NCBI RefSeq assembly: GCF_001809535.1
Contig: NZ_KV797917.1
Span: 1 to 36,712, forward strand
Source: Aerococcus sp. HMSC062A02
Lineage (GTDB): Bacteria > Bacillota > Bacilli > Lactobacillales > Aerococcaceae
Direction of reading: 5' to 3'
DNA length: 36,712 bases
Shown: positions 24,715 to 33,292 of the stretch, piece by piece
How the letters are laid out: the number at the start of each line of letters is the position of its first letter
Position numbering within the stretch: position 1 is the first letter of the stretch
Program-made: the position numbers and the translations under genes
The notes under the pieces: model-generated
The model's database searches: none
Seen by the model: only the letters and a program-made list of their open reading frames with translations
Told to the model about the DNA's origin: nothing

Positions 24715-25542
24715 TTAACGAATCCAAGCGAAGTAGATGATAACGACTAATCCCAGGACAATCCGGTACCATCCGAAAGGCTTGAAGTCGTTGCTTTGGA
24801 TGTAGCGGAGGAGGAGCTTGATAGTGATAACGGAGACCAGGAAGGCAACGACCATGCCCACTGCCAGGTAGCTGAGCTCGAGTCCGGTGAAGCGGAAGCC
24901 TTCAAGGAAGCCTTTGACCAGTTTTAGGAAGCTGGCGCCGAACATGATGGGGATACTCATAAAGAAAGAGAAGTCAGCGGCAACGGGACGGGAGGTGCCC
25001 ATGATGGTGGCCCCGAGGATTGAAGACCCGGAACGGGAGGTGCCGGGCACTAGGGACAGGCACTGGAAGAGGCCGATTTCAAAGGCCCGTCGGTAGGAGA
25101 GTTCGCGCATGCTGTTGACTTGGCTGGTCCGGGTCTTGTTGTAATTTTCTACCAGGATAAAGGCGATACCGTAGATAATTAGAGCCAGGGCCACGACCAA
25201 CCAGTTCATCAGGTGGGCTTCCATCCAGTCATCGATCAAGAGACCGAGGACGGCGGCAGGGATACAGCCAACCGCTACTTTAAACCAGGTTTCCCAGGTT
25301 TCTCGTTTTTCTTCCTTAGTTTTTTGCGGGGAGAAGGGGTTGAGTCGGTTAAAGTAAATCCAAATGACTGCCAAGATAGCGCCGAGCTGGATGACAACGA
25401 TGAAGATGTCCCAGAATTCGGGGCGGACTTGGAGTTGGACGAATTCCTCCACGAGGATCATATGGCCGGTACTCGAGATGGGCAGCCACTCGGTGATGCC
25501 CTCAATCAGGCCGATTAAGATAATTTTTAAGAGTTCAAGCAT
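24715..25542 (-). CDS. uppP: Undecaprenyl-diphosphatase
   Basis: Dephosphorylates undecaprenyl pyrophosphate at the membrane to recycle the lipid carrier for peptidoglycan and other envelope glycans; it also gives bacitracin tolerance (BacA). The 275-aa protein has seven to eight membrane segments and both family motifs: [14 protein letters not shown] (14-27) and PGTSRSG (166-172, with Arg170). The ATG is preceded by AAAGGAAA. An extended -10 (TGTTATATT) lies 55 bases upstream, so it can be transcribed apart from the lactonase-family gene that precedes it on the same strand. Confidence 0.96.
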   Translation of the reverse strand: MLELLKIILIGLIEGITEWLPISSTGHMILVEEFVQLQVRPEFWDIFIVVIQLGAILAVIWIYFNRLNPFSPQKTKEEKRETWETWFKVAVGCIPAAVLGLLIDDWMEAHLMNWLVVALALIIYGIAFILVENYNKTRTSQVNSMRELSYRRAFEIGLFQCLSLVPGTSRSGSSILGATIMGTSRPVAADFSFFMSIPIMFGASFLKLVKGFLEGFRFTGLELSYLAVGMVVAFLVSVITIKLLLRYIQSNDFKPFGWYRIVLGLVVIIYFAWIR

Positions 25543-25596
25543 AGACAGCTTTTCCTTTCTGTGAGTTACTTCTTAGCGCTTAAATAAGCAGCTTCC

Positions 25597-25605
25597 AATA
25601 TAACA
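25597..25605 (-). promoter_or_regulatory. Extended -10 promoter of uppP
   Basis: On the minus strand TGTTATATT: TG, one base, TATATT. It lies in the 109-bp gap between the lactonase-family gene and uppP. No clear -35 box was seen. Confidence 0.5.
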
Positions 25606-25651
25606 AAGTTTCGCCTCTACCACGGGCTTCTGACCTAAATTTGAAGAAAAT

Positions 25652-26680
25652 TTAAGAAATACTTTGGACACAGACGACCTGGTCGAGCTGGTAGTCGAAG
25701 TCTTTAGCTGTTAGAAGACCAGTTTCGGGATCGCGGTCGAAGAGGCGCAAGTGGCCATCGTTTTGGTGGGCCACGAGGAGATAGGATTCATCGGGGGATA
25801 GGTTGAAGTCCCGGGGAAAGTCGCCCTGGCTGGCAATGACTTGGATGCGGTCCAGGCTTCGACCATCTCTACTCAGGGCACATACTGTCAAAGTATTTTC
25901 TCCTCGGTTGGAGCAGTAGAGGAAGCGGCCGTCGGAAGAAATCCGGATAGCAGCGCTGGAGTTGAAGGCTTGGGGCGTTTGGGGCAGGGTCTGGTAGCGA
26001 CCCACTGCTTCTAGGTGGCCGGACACGTCGTCGACTTGAACGACTTCGACCGTATAAGAGAGTTCGCTCAGGACATAGACATAGGGGAGCGTGGGATGGG
26101 CGACCAGGTGGCGGGGGCCTGAGCCGGCTGGGATAGCGAGAGTATCGACCAGCTGGAGCTTGTCTTCCTGGATGCGGTAGCTAAGGACTTCATCCGTCCC
26201 TAGGTCACAGGCTAGGAAGTAGGGGCTGTCCCGGTACTGTTTGAAGTAATGGCAGTGGGGTTGGTCCTGGTTGGGATGGGGCCCTGAGCCGGTGCGCTGG
26301 ACAATATCCGCTAGCTCGAGTTTGCCATTTGCCTGGACTTTGATTAAGATAAGACTAGCTTGCCGGTAGGAGGCACAGAGAACGTAACGCTCATCTGCGC
26401 TCAGGCTCACATAGCAGGCTGGCTCTTCGAGAAAAGCTAAGCGGTCTGCGAGCTGGTAGCCCTCTTCTGTCCAACGATAGTGGCTAACACCCGGCTCTGA
26501 CCCTGCATTGGACAGAGTGAAGAGCGACTTCTGGTCGGCTGACAGACAGAAGTAGCAGGGGTCGGCCTCTTCTATGAGGCGATCGACTTTAAGCGGCTGG
26601 TCTAAGTTAGGGTCCACGCTCAGGCTGTGGATGCCCGTATTGGAGCCATCGGTATAGGCCCCGAGATAAAATTGGTCCAT
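25652..26680 (-). CDS. pgl: 6-phosphogluconolactonase-family (lactonase) beta-propeller protein
   Basis: A 342-aa cytoplasmic protein of the seven-bladed beta-propeller lactonase family (Pgl/YkgB type), which hydrolyses 6-phosphogluconolactone in the oxidative pentose phosphate pathway. Repeating blade motifs are visible: GAYTDGSNTGIH at the start, AIPAGSGPRHLVAHPTLPY, SAAIRISSDGRFLYCSNRG and the DFNLSPDESYLLVAHQNDG block near the end. These are the conserved family stretches. AAAGGTGG precedes the ATG. No zwf or gnd lies next to it, so the role rests on family membership. Not all members have proven lactonase activity. Confidence 0.85.
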   Translation of the reverse strand: MDQFYLGAYTDGSNTGIHSLSVDPNLDQPLKVDRLIEEADPCYFCLSADQKSLFTLSNAGSEPGVSHYRWTEEGYQLADRLAFLEEPACYVSLSADERYVLCASYRQASLILIKVQANGKLELADIVQRTGSGPHPNQDQPHCHYFKQYRDSPYFLACDLGTDEVLSYRIQEDKLQLVDTLAIPAGSGPRHLVAHPTLPYVYVLSELSYTVEVVQVDDVSGHLEAVGRYQTLPQTPQAFNSSAAIRISSDGRFLYCSNRGENTLTVCALSRDGRSLDRIQVIASQGDFPRDFNLSPDESYLLVAHQNDGHLRLFDRDPETGLLTAKDFDYQLDQVVCVQSIS

Positions 26681-26796
26681 GTTAATCCACCTTTCATATT
26701 AATTTTACTATAAGTTCAGGACCTGGGTTAGGCCAAAAACAAAATATATTGTATACTTAAGCAATAAAAGTAAATTATTCCTAGAGGGGGAGTTCG

Positions 26797-28011
26797 ATGA
26801 CTGATAAGCGAAACCCAAATGATAAAATGAACCAGTACTGGCAAGAACGAAGCGACCAACTGCAGAAGATTAACTACCATTCCTTCCGGTCTTTCTTGAG
26901 CAACCGCTGGCTTCAATTGTTGCTTGTACTCATCTTAATTGCCTTATTCCTATTGATCTTTAGTCGGATTGCCCACTTATTCCATCCCGTCTTGGATTTC
27001 GTGAGCGTGATTGCCTTGCCGATTATCTTAGCAGCCATCCTCTATTACCTGACCGTACCTATCGTCAACCGCTTGGAAAAGCGGGGCGTCAAGCGGCAGT
27101 GGGGGGCTATCCTGGTCCTCGTCTTGATGGGGATAGCAGTCTTGATCCTGACCTATCTGACGCCGGTCTTCTTTGCCCAGTCCCAGTCTCTAGTATCCAA
27201 CTGGGATGAGCTGATCTCGAGCTACGACCAGCCCTTGCAGCGTTTCTACCACAATCCCTTGTTTGAAGAGGGGGTCAATCTCTTGAACGACTGGGGACTC
27301 AACTTCATCCAGGGCAATTCCATTAATTGGTCGACGATTTTTAATTCGGCCATTGATTCTATCGGGTCTATTGTGGGCGTCCTGTCCAACTTCATCCTGG
27401 CCATTGTAACGGCGCCCTTTATCCTCTTCTACATGTTAAAGGACGGGCCCAAGTTGAAACAAAACCTGGCCTTGGTGGTGCCTAATCCGATTCGCTCGTC
27501 GACCATGCAGCTGCTCTTTGAGATGAACCAACAAGTCTCAGCCTATGTGCGTGGGCAGATTATGGTCGGCATCTCGGTAGCCATTATGTTTATGCTGGGC
27601 TATTCGATTATTGGCCTTCAGTACGGGATTATTCTCGGTGTCTTGGCGGGCTTCCTAAACTTGATCCCTTACCTGGGTTCTTTCTTAGCCATGATCCCAG
27701 CGGTTATTATCGCTCTTGTCCAAGGGCCTATCATGGTGGTCAAAGTCCTCGTCGTCTTCATGATCGAGCAGACCATCGAAGGCCGGGTGATTTCGCCCCA
27801 CATCCTGGGTTCCAACTTGGACATCCATCCCGTTACCATTATGTTGCTCTTGATCGCTGGGGGGAAACTTTTCGGCATTATCGGGATTATTATTATCATT
27901 CCAAGCTACGCCATCCTCAAACTGATCTTTACCTACTTCTTCAAGTGGTACCGCAAAGTTTCAGGGCTCTATGAGGAAGACCTGCTGGCTGAATGGGATT
28001 CGGATGAATAA
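26797..28011 (+). CDS. AI-2E-family (YtvI/PerM-like) membrane transporter
   Basis: A 404-aa membrane protein of the AI-2E/UPF0118 family, with about eight membrane segments, a soluble loop after segment 3 (around SNWDELISSYDQPLQRF) and the family stretch GFLNLIPYLGSFLAMIPA, then HPVTIMLLLIAGGKLFGIIGI. Members include exporters of autoinducer-2 and sodium-proton antiporters, so the substrate cannot be assigned. GAGGGGGAG lies just before the ATG and a TATACT -10-like box is about 40 bases upstream. Transcribed alone; a repeat arm and a terminator follow the stop. Confidence 0.85.
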   Translation: MTDKRNPNDKMNQYWQERSDQLQKINYHSFRSFLSNRWLQLLLVLILIALFLLIFSRIAHLFHPVLDFVSVIALPIILAAILYYLTVPIVNRLEKRGVKRQWGAILVLVLMGIAVLILTYLTPVFFAQSQSLVSNWDELISSYDQPLQRFYHNPLFEEGVNLLNDWGLNFIQGNSINWSTIFNSAIDSIGSIVGVLSNFILAIVTAPFILFYMLKDGPKLKQNLALVVPNPIRSSTMQLLFEMNQQVSAYVRGQIMVGISVAIMFMLGYSIIGLQYGIILGVLAGFLNLIPYLGSFLAMIPAVIIALVQGPIMVVKVLVVFMIEQTIEGRVISPHILGSNLDIHPVTIMLLLIAGGKLFGIIGIIIIIPSYAILKLIFTYFFKWYRKVSGLYEEDLLAEWDSDE

Positions 28012-28038
28012 AATCCTCTAAAAAAACTTGTTCTAATT

Positions 28039-28080
28039 TGAATTGTGCTGGTGAGCATCCGTTTTGCTTTTGAATTTTGG
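28039..28080 (+). repeat. Single arm of the TGAGCATCCG repeat family (copy 2)
   Basis: Starts TGAATTGT, then GGTGAGCATCCGTT and CTTTTGAATTT, matching the left arm of the element at 24281 and, more closely at its left side, the copy at 36666. No opposite arm is found before the terminator at 28095. It lies between the stop of the transporter gene and its terminator, so it is part of that mRNA 3' end. Confidence 0.6.
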
Positions 28081-28094
28081 ATTTAAATATAAAG

Positions 28095-28123
28095 GAGGCT
28101 GGACAAGTATCCAGCCTCTTTTT
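28095..28123. terminator. Terminator after the AI-2E-family gene
   Basis: GAGGCTGGA (28095-28103), six-base loop, TCCAGCCTC (28110-28118), then five T. It may also serve gatD from the other strand, where CCTTTATATTT follows the stem. Confidence 0.85.
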
Positions 28124-28189
28124 AGTGGAAAAAATATTATTGTTTTTTAAAGTCCAGTGGGTAAAGAGATTTTTTATAGGCTTTTATTT

Positions 28190-28831
28190 TTAGTCCACTT
28201 TCCGGGCGAGGTCGATGATGATCTCTGCCAGCTTGGGATTGCGGACGAGGAGGGGGCCGTGGAAGTAGGAGCAGAAGGTGTTCTTGTAGAGGCAGCCTTC
28301 TGTTTGGTCCTGGCCGTTATTGCCGAAACCGTTTTTGACTTGGCCCAGGGCTTGGACGCCAGGACCCAGATAGGTGCGGCCGGCGTGATTTTCATAGCCT
28401 TTAAGGGTCAGGTCAAAGCGTTCATTGTAGATCTCGATGTCTCCAATCAGACGGTTGGCTTCGGTTTCGGTATAGTAGTCAATCGCTCCTAAGCCTTCCA
28501 AACGCTCGTGTTGGGCATTGATATAGTAGTGGCCCAGAAGCTGGAAGCCGCCACAGATGCCCACAAGGACGCCGCCTGATTCAATGTATTGGGTCAGGGG
28601 CGCTTTTTTTGTTTGGATATCCTTAGCTACCAAAGATTGTTCATAGTCCTGGCCGCCGCCGAAGAAGACCAGGTCATAGGCTTCGGGATCGAAAGGATCA
28701 TTGAGGGAGACGAGGTCGGTTTTAACTGCTTCTCCCTTCTCCTTGGCCATATATTGGAGCATGAGGAGGTTGCCATTGTCGCCGTAGGTATTCATCAAGT
28801 TGCCGTAGAGATGGCAGATTCTGAGGGTCAT
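28190..28831 (-). CDS. gatD: Lipid II isoglutaminyl synthase, glutaminase subunit GatD
   Basis: Class I glutamine amidotransferase that supplies ammonia to MurT for amidation of the D-Glu residue of lipid II to D-isoglutamine. The 213-aa protein has the nucleophile Cys93 in GICGGFQ, His191 in YFHGPLL and the conserved FFGGGQD stretch. Its ATG overlaps the murT stop by four bases (ATGA), the expected arrangement of the murT-gatD operon and a sign of translational coupling. The amidation is needed for normal cross-linking in many Gram-positive cocci. Confidence 0.96.
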   Translation of the reverse strand: MTLRICHLYGNLMNTYGDNGNLLMLQYMAKEKGEAVKTDLVSLNDPFDPEAYDLVFFGGGQDYEQSLVAKDIQTKKAPLTQYIESGGVLVGICGGFQLLGHYYINAQHERLEGLGAIDYYTETEANRLIGDIEIYNERFDLTLKGYENHAGRTYLGPGVQALGQVKNGFGNNGQDQTEGCLYKNTFCSYFHGPLLVRNPKLAEIIIDLARKVD

Positions 28832-30186
28832 GCTTGCATCCGCTCCTTCACATAGCCCTCCGCAGCCAGGGCCCGTCTGAGTTCGAGCATGGCGGTATAG
28901 GTGGCTAAGATATAAACTTTCTGTGACTGTGATTCTTTAATGTATTTAATGAGACTGACCGCGTCTTCAACCGGGTCTAGCTGGTCCTTGTCAAAGCCAG
29001 CTACTACCAGGCGCTGTTTCAAGTCAGTGGCCCGCATGCCGGCATAGGCGGTGTCTTGAACCTTGTCGAGTTGGGCTAGGTCCTCGAAGTTGCCGTCCCA
29101 GATCCAAGAAATGTCTTGGCCATCAGCCGGCTGGTCGTTGAGGATGGAGATGAGGTCAAAATCATCTTTTTCGAGCTTGATCAGTTCAATGATTTGGTTG
29201 AGGCCAACGGGGTTCTTGATCAGGTTGATCCGGACCTCTTTGTCTTCAATCTGGATCGTTTCTTGCCGACCGAAGATCCGTTGGGCAGAGGCTAGGCCGC
29301 GCTTAATGGTCAAGTGGTCGAGGCCAAAGTGCTTGGCCACGGAATAGGCGGCTAGGGCATTGTAGACATTGTAGAGTCCGGCCACGGGAATGGTGTAGTC
29401 CTCGCCGTCAATCGCGAAGCTAGCCTGGTCTGGGGTCAGGTCGTGGATAGCCGTCACCGCATGCTGGAGCTCGGGGCGTTGGAAGCCGCAATTCGGGCAG
29501 TAGAAGTCACCCAGATTGGAATAAGTAATCATATGATAGTGGAGGATCTGTTCACATTTAGGGCAGATCACCCCATCGGTATTGTAGTGGGCTAGGAAGT
29601 CTTCTTCCTTATTTCCATTAGCGAAGCCGAAGTAGGCTCGTTCATTAGCTGTCTCTTTAGAAGAAAAAATAGGGGCGTCCCCGTTCAAGAGCAGGCGGGC
29701 TTGAGGCGTCTTAGCGGCCCCTTCTAAGATCAAGTCGTAAGTGGTATAGATCTCGCCGTAACGGTCCATCTGGTCGCGGAAAATATTGGTCGCAACAATT
29801 AATTCAGGTGTCACTTGGGCGGTGACATGGCGCAGGCTGGCCTCATCCACTTCGAGAATAGCAATTTTGTCTTGGCCTGACTTGGTCGAAGCCTGGCTCA
29901 CGAAGGTCGACGTAATGCCCTGGATCATATTGGACCCAGTAGGATTGGTCAAGACATGGGGGTAGACTTGCTTGAGGATATTGACCGCTAAAGCAGTCGT
30001 CACCGTCTTGCCATTGGTTCCTGTAATCAGCACAATGCGGTAGTCCTTAGCTAGCTCCTGTAAGACATCCGGATCGACTTTCTTGGCAATCTTACCAGGC
30101 AAACTCGATCCCCCTTTAGTAAAGGTATGGAGCCCCCAGTAAGAAGCCCGGCCAGCCAAAGCCGCCAATTGAGTTTTCAAACGCAT
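28828..30186 (-). CDS. murT: Lipid II isoglutaminyl synthase, Mur-ligase subunit MurT
   Basis: Catalytic partner of GatD. The 452-aa protein has a Mur ligase central domain with P-loop TGTNGKT (55-61), the ribbon of four cysteines typical of MurT (Cys208, Cys211, Cys230, Cys233) inserted in that domain, and the C-terminal MurT-specific domain (DUF1727). The ATG follows AGAAAGGA. About 300 bp of repeat sequence with strong structure lie just upstream (30211-30499) and would form a long leader if transcription starts near 30500 on this strand. A TATCAT box there could serve as -10, but this is uncertain. Confidence 0.96.
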   Translation of the reverse strand: MRLKTQLAALAGRASYWGLHTFTKGGSSLPGKIAKKVDPDVLQELAKDYRIVLITGTNGKTVTTALAVNILKQVYPHVLTNPTGSNMIQGITSTFVSQASTKSGQDKIAILEVDEASLRHVTAQVTPELIVATNIFRDQMDRYGEIYTTYDLILEGAAKTPQARLLLNGDAPIFSSKETANERAYFGFANGNKEEDFLAHYNTDGVICPKCEQILHYHMITYSNLGDFYCPNCGFQRPELQHAVTAIHDLTPDQASFAIDGEDYTIPVAGLYNVYNALAAYSVAKHFGLDHLTIKRGLASAQRIFGRQETIQIEDKEVRINLIKNPVGLNQIIELIKLEKDDFDLISILNDQPADGQDISWIWDGNFEDLAQLDKVQDTAYAGMRATDLKQRLVVAGFDKDQLDPVEDAVSLIKYIKESQSQKVYILATYTAMLELRRALAAEGYVKERMQA

Positions 30187-30210
30187 GGATAAATTCCTTT
30201 CTAATTTAAA

Positions 30211-30499
30211 GGGTGTGAGAGGATGCGGGAGAAAGGGACCTCTGGAGTAAAAAACCAGAGAAGGCTGAAAGCCTTCGACGGGCTTTTGCGAAGAGGAGCC
30301 CTTTATGCATCCTCGAACCCGACTGTAAAGGGTATGAAGGCTGGCGTTTTAGCTTTCCTTCACTGGAACAAGTCAGCAGAGCAGTCTAACAGACTGCGGC
30401 GGAGACTTATGAAGTGACAGGAAAGCTGCCAGACCGAACCCAACTAGGGTGTGAACCAGAGCGCTTTGTTCTTACTCCACTTCATCGGGTTTTGGACCC
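30211..30499. repeat. Modular structured repeat, full copy B (three stem-closed modules)
   Basis: Three consecutive modules each open with GGGT followed by TGA and close with ACCC. Module 1 (30211-30320): GAGGATGC/GCATCCTC outer stem with inner hairpins CTCTGG/CCAGAG, AAGGCT/AGCCTT and GGGCT/AGCCC. Module 2 (30330-30441): one long stacked hairpin with GGCTGGC/GCCAG-CC, AGCTTTCC/GGAAAGCT, CACT/AGTG, AGTC/GACT and GCAGTCT/AGACTGC. Module 3 (30447-30499): shorter, closed by GGGT/ACCC. Modules 1 and 2 are matched by 1-121, with compensating stem changes. The frame at 30223-30417 is not credible as a gene. Nothing else occupies 30187-30540. It fits no RNA family I know. Confidence 0.65.
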
Positions 30500-30558
30500 T
30501 GTCTGCTCCCTATGATACCATAATTTGAAGGGCCTAAATGTATAAATTTATGCAAACA

Positions 30559-30567
30559 TGTTATAAT
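30559..30567 (+). promoter_or_regulatory. Extended -10 promoter of the tdk cluster
   Basis: TGTTATAAT (TG, one base, TATAAT at 30562-30567) with a weak -35. The leader to the tdk start is about 125 bases and holds two copies of TGACTAAGTG and a CCGACT/AGTCGG pairing just before the ribosome site. Confidence 0.6.
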
Positions 30568-30697
30568 TTAAGCGTTCGAACTTCCCATCTTCTGCCAAGA
30601 ACTTGGGGGCAAATATTGACTAAGTGCCGACTGCCAAGTATGATTAATAAGGTATTTATCTGACTAAGTGAATAGTCGGGAAGGAATAGGTGGTATT

Positions 30698-31300
30698 TTG
30701 GCACAATTATATTTTCGCTATGGAGCAATGAACAGTGGGAAATCGATTGAAATTCTCAAGGTGGCCCACAATTATGAAGAACAGGCTAAGCGGGTGATCG
30801 TGATGACGAGCGCCGTGGATACCCGGTCCGGCCAGGGCGTGATTGCCAGCCGGGTGGGTCATGAGCGGCCTGCTGTGGCGATTGATGGAACCTTAAATAT
30901 TTATGACTATGTTGCTCGGGAAAACCAGGCAGAGCGTGTTTTCTGTGTCCTTATCGATGAGAGCCAGTTCTTGAGCGCTGACCATATCGACCAGTGCGCC
31001 CAGATCGTCGACGACTTGAATATCCCGGTCATGGCTTTTGGCTTGAAGAATGATTTTCAAAACCATCTCTTCACCGGTTCAGAACGGCTCTTGCTAGTGG
31101 CGGATAAGATTGAAGAAGTGAAGACCATCTGCTGGTTCTGCGAGAAGAAGGCGATCATGAATATGCGGGTCCATAATGAGGTGCCTTGCTATGATGGCGA
31201 CCAGGTGCAAATTGGGGGAAATGAATCCTACTATCCCGTTTGCCGTAAACACTACAAGCAACCGCCCATGCAGGACGGTAAGATTGCTAAGCGAGTATAA
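30698..31300 (+). CDS. tdk: Thymidine kinase
   Basis: Phosphorylates thymidine to dTMP in pyrimidine salvage. The 200-aa type II enzyme has the P-loop GAMNSGKS (9-16), the catalytic DESQF stretch and the zinc-binding Cys set (CWFCEKKA, then Cys and His near the C-terminus). I take the TTG at 30698 as start because the product then begins [16 protein letters not shown] as in the family, with AAGGAA and AGGTGG just before it. The GTG at 30668 would add ten residues and has no ribosome site. First gene of tdk-prfA-prmC-tsaC, a conserved Firmicute order. Confidence 0.93.
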   Translation: MAQLYFRYGAMNSGKSIEILKVAHNYEEQAKRVIVMTSAVDTRSGQGVIASRVGHERPAVAIDGTLNIYDYVARENQAERVFCVLIDESQFLSADHIDQCAQIVDDLNIPVMAFGLKNDFQNHLFTGSERLLLVADKIEEVKTICWFCEKKAIMNMRVHNEVPCYDGDQVQIGGNESYYPVCRKHYKQPPMQDGKIAKRV

Positions 31301-31323
31301 AAGGAAAAGAGAGTGAAGATTGC

Positions 31324-32406
31324 ATGCTATTAGATCAAATTGATACTTTTATCAACCGTTACCAGGAATTGGCCGAGTTATTGAGCGACCCCGATGTCAT
31401 CAATGATGCCAAGCGCTTCCGCGACCTATCCAAGGAAGAAGCTGACCTCCGACCTAAAGTTGAGGCCTTCAGACATTATAAGGATGTCGTGGACCAAATT
31501 GAAGGGGCCGAAGAAATCCTGGCTGATGAATCAGATGAAGAACTCTTAGAAATGGCCAAGGAAGAACTGAAAGAGCTCAAGGAAGAGCGCGACCAATTAG
31601 AAGAAGAAATCCGTGTCCTCATGCTGCCGAGCGATCCTAATGATGACAAGAACATTATCATGGAAATCCGCGGGGCAGCAGGTGGGGATGAGGCCCAGCT
31701 CTTTGCGGCTGACCTCTATGAAATGTACTCTCGCTATGCGGAGAGCCAGGGCTGGCGGATCTCCGTGGTCGAAGCCCATAGCAATGACATCGGCGGCTAC
31801 AAGGAAATTATCCTCCAAATTACTGGCGACAAGGTCTATTCCAAGCTCAAATACGAGAGTGGGGCCCACCGTGTCCAACGGGTACCCAAGACCGAATCCC
31901 AGGGCCGGGTCCATACCTCAACAGCGACAGTCGGCGTGATGCCAGAATTGGAAGACCTAGACTTCGAAATCGATGCCAACGATATCCGGACCGACATCTA
32001 CCATGCCTCAGGGGCTGGGGGCCAGCACGTCAACAAGACGGCTTCCGCTGTCCGTCTGACCCACATTCCAACTGGGATTGTAGTGGCCATGCAAGATCAA
32101 CGGTCCCAGCAACAGAACCGGGAGAAAGCTATGCTGATCTTACGGTCCCGGGTCTATGAACATGTCCAAGCGGAACAACAGAGTGAATACGACAGCAAGC
32201 GGAAGAACCTGGTAGGGACAGGGGACCGGTCGGAACGGATCCGGACCTATAACTACCCCCAAAACCGGGTCACCGACCACCGGATCAACCTGACCATCCA
32301 AAAATTGGACCGGATCATGCAAGGTGAACTGGAAGAAATTATCAATGCCCTCATCTTGGCTGACCAGGCTCAGAAATTAGAGGAACTCAATGAACAAAGT
32401 ATTTAA
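31324..32406 (+). CDS. prfA: Peptide chain release factor 1
   Basis: Recognises UAA and UAG stop codons and triggers release of the finished protein. The 360-aa product shows the N-terminal helical domain, the stop-codon recognition domain and the peptidyl-hydrolysis motif GGQ (232-234) in [11 protein letters not shown]. The Gln of this motif is the target of the methylase PrmC, whose gene overlaps its last 17 bases. It lies 23 bp after tdk. Confidence 0.97.
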   Translation: MLLDQIDTFINRYQELAELLSDPDVINDAKRFRDLSKEEADLRPKVEAFRHYKDVVDQIEGAEEILADESDEELLEMAKEELKELKEERDQLEEEIRVLMLPSDPNDDKNIIMEIRGAAGGDEAQLFAADLYEMYSRYAESQGWRISVVEAHSNDIGGYKEIILQITGDKVYSKLKYESGAHRVQRVPKTESQGRVHTSTATVGVMPELEDLDFEIDANDIRTDIYHASGAGGQHVNKTASAVRLTHIPTGIVVAMQDQRSQQQNREKAMLILRSRVYEHVQAEQQSEYDSKRKNLVGTGDRSERIRTYNYPQNRVTDHRINLTIQKLDRIMQGELEEIINALILADQAQKLEELNEQSI

Positions 32407-33292
32407 CGGCTCCTACCGAGAAGCTCTCTTAGGGGCTTCTTCTTTTTTAAGCGACCGGGGCTGTGAGGAGGCCATTGCCTACCACTATCTCCTAGGGCTG
32501 ATGGATTGGGAGCCCAACGACTGGTACCGATACCAATTCCAAAGCATGTCAGTGGAAGACTACGCAGCTTATGAAGCGGGCATCCAGCGTATTGCCAAGG
32601 ACCATTATCCCTACCAGTATCTTCTGGGGGAGGCCTACTTCTACCGCTACAAGTTTAAGGTGACGCCGGCCACCCTGATTCCCCGCCAGGAGACTGAACT
32701 CTTGGTGGACCGGGTGAAAGACTTGCTTGCTAAGGGAGAGCTTCCCCGTCAGGCCCAGGTCGTCGATATTGGAACAGGGACGGGAGCCATTGCCCTGACT
32801 CTGAAGAAGGAATGCCCCGACCTGCAAATCACAGCGACTGACCTGTCAGAAGAGGCTTTGGCCGTGGCCAGGGACAATGCCCAAGCCCTTCAAGCAGATA
32901 TCCAATTGGCCCAGGGCGACCTCTACCAGGCCATCCAGGGGCAGACTTTTGACCTGATCGTGTCCAATCCGCCCTATATTGGTCGCCAGGAGATAGATGA
33001 AGTAGCGGAAGATGTCCAGCGCTATGAACCCGACCTAGCGCTCTTTGCTGAAGAAGAGGGCTATGCTATCTACTACCGACTTATCGATGACCTGGATGCC
33101 TATCTCAGACCAGGCGGCAGTTTCATCGCAGAAATCGGCTACCGCCAAGGCGACCAGCTCCTAGCTTACTGCCAGACTCACTTGCCGCATAATTACCACT
33201 ACCGTATTGAAGAAGATTTTGCCGGGCACGACCGCTTTCTGGTGGTGTCCAAGGAAGGAGAGCGAGAAGATGACGGAAATTTATCAGAGTGA
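32390..33292 (+). CDS. prmC: Release factor glutamine methyltransferase PrmC
   Basis: Methylates the Gln of the GGQ motif in release factors, using S-adenosylmethionine. The 300-aa protein has a helical N-terminal domain, the cofactor motif [13 protein letters not shown] and the catalytic NPPY in SNPPYIG. Its ATG, with AGAGGA upstream, lies inside prfA, and its own end overlaps tsaC by 23 bases. The three genes are tightly coupled. Confidence 0.96.
   Translation: MNKVFNGSYREALLGASSFLSDRGCEEAIAYHYLLGLMDWEPNDWYRYQFQSMSVEDYAAYEAGIQRIAKDHYPYQYLLGEAYFYRYKFKVTPATLIPRQETELLVDRVKDLLAKGELPRQAQVVDIGTGTGAIALTLKKECPDLQITATDLSEEALAVARDNAQALQADIQLAQGDLYQAIQGQTFDLIVSNPPYIGRQEIDEVAEDVQRYEPDLALFAEEEGYAIYYRLIDDLDAYLRPGGSFIAEIGYRQGDQLLAYCQTHLPHNYHYRIEEDFAGHDRFLVVSKEGEREDDGNLSE

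Noticed and set aside
30223-30417. 64-aa open frame inside the structured repeat
   Set aside because: It crosses several perfect hairpins, has no ribosome site, and its sequence is dictated by the repeat. The structure explains it better than coding.
30211-30499. RNase P RNA, tmRNA or group II intron
   Set aside because: The RNase P GAGGAAAGUCC and ACAGAA elements, the tmRNA tRNA-like 3' end and intron domain V were all absent.
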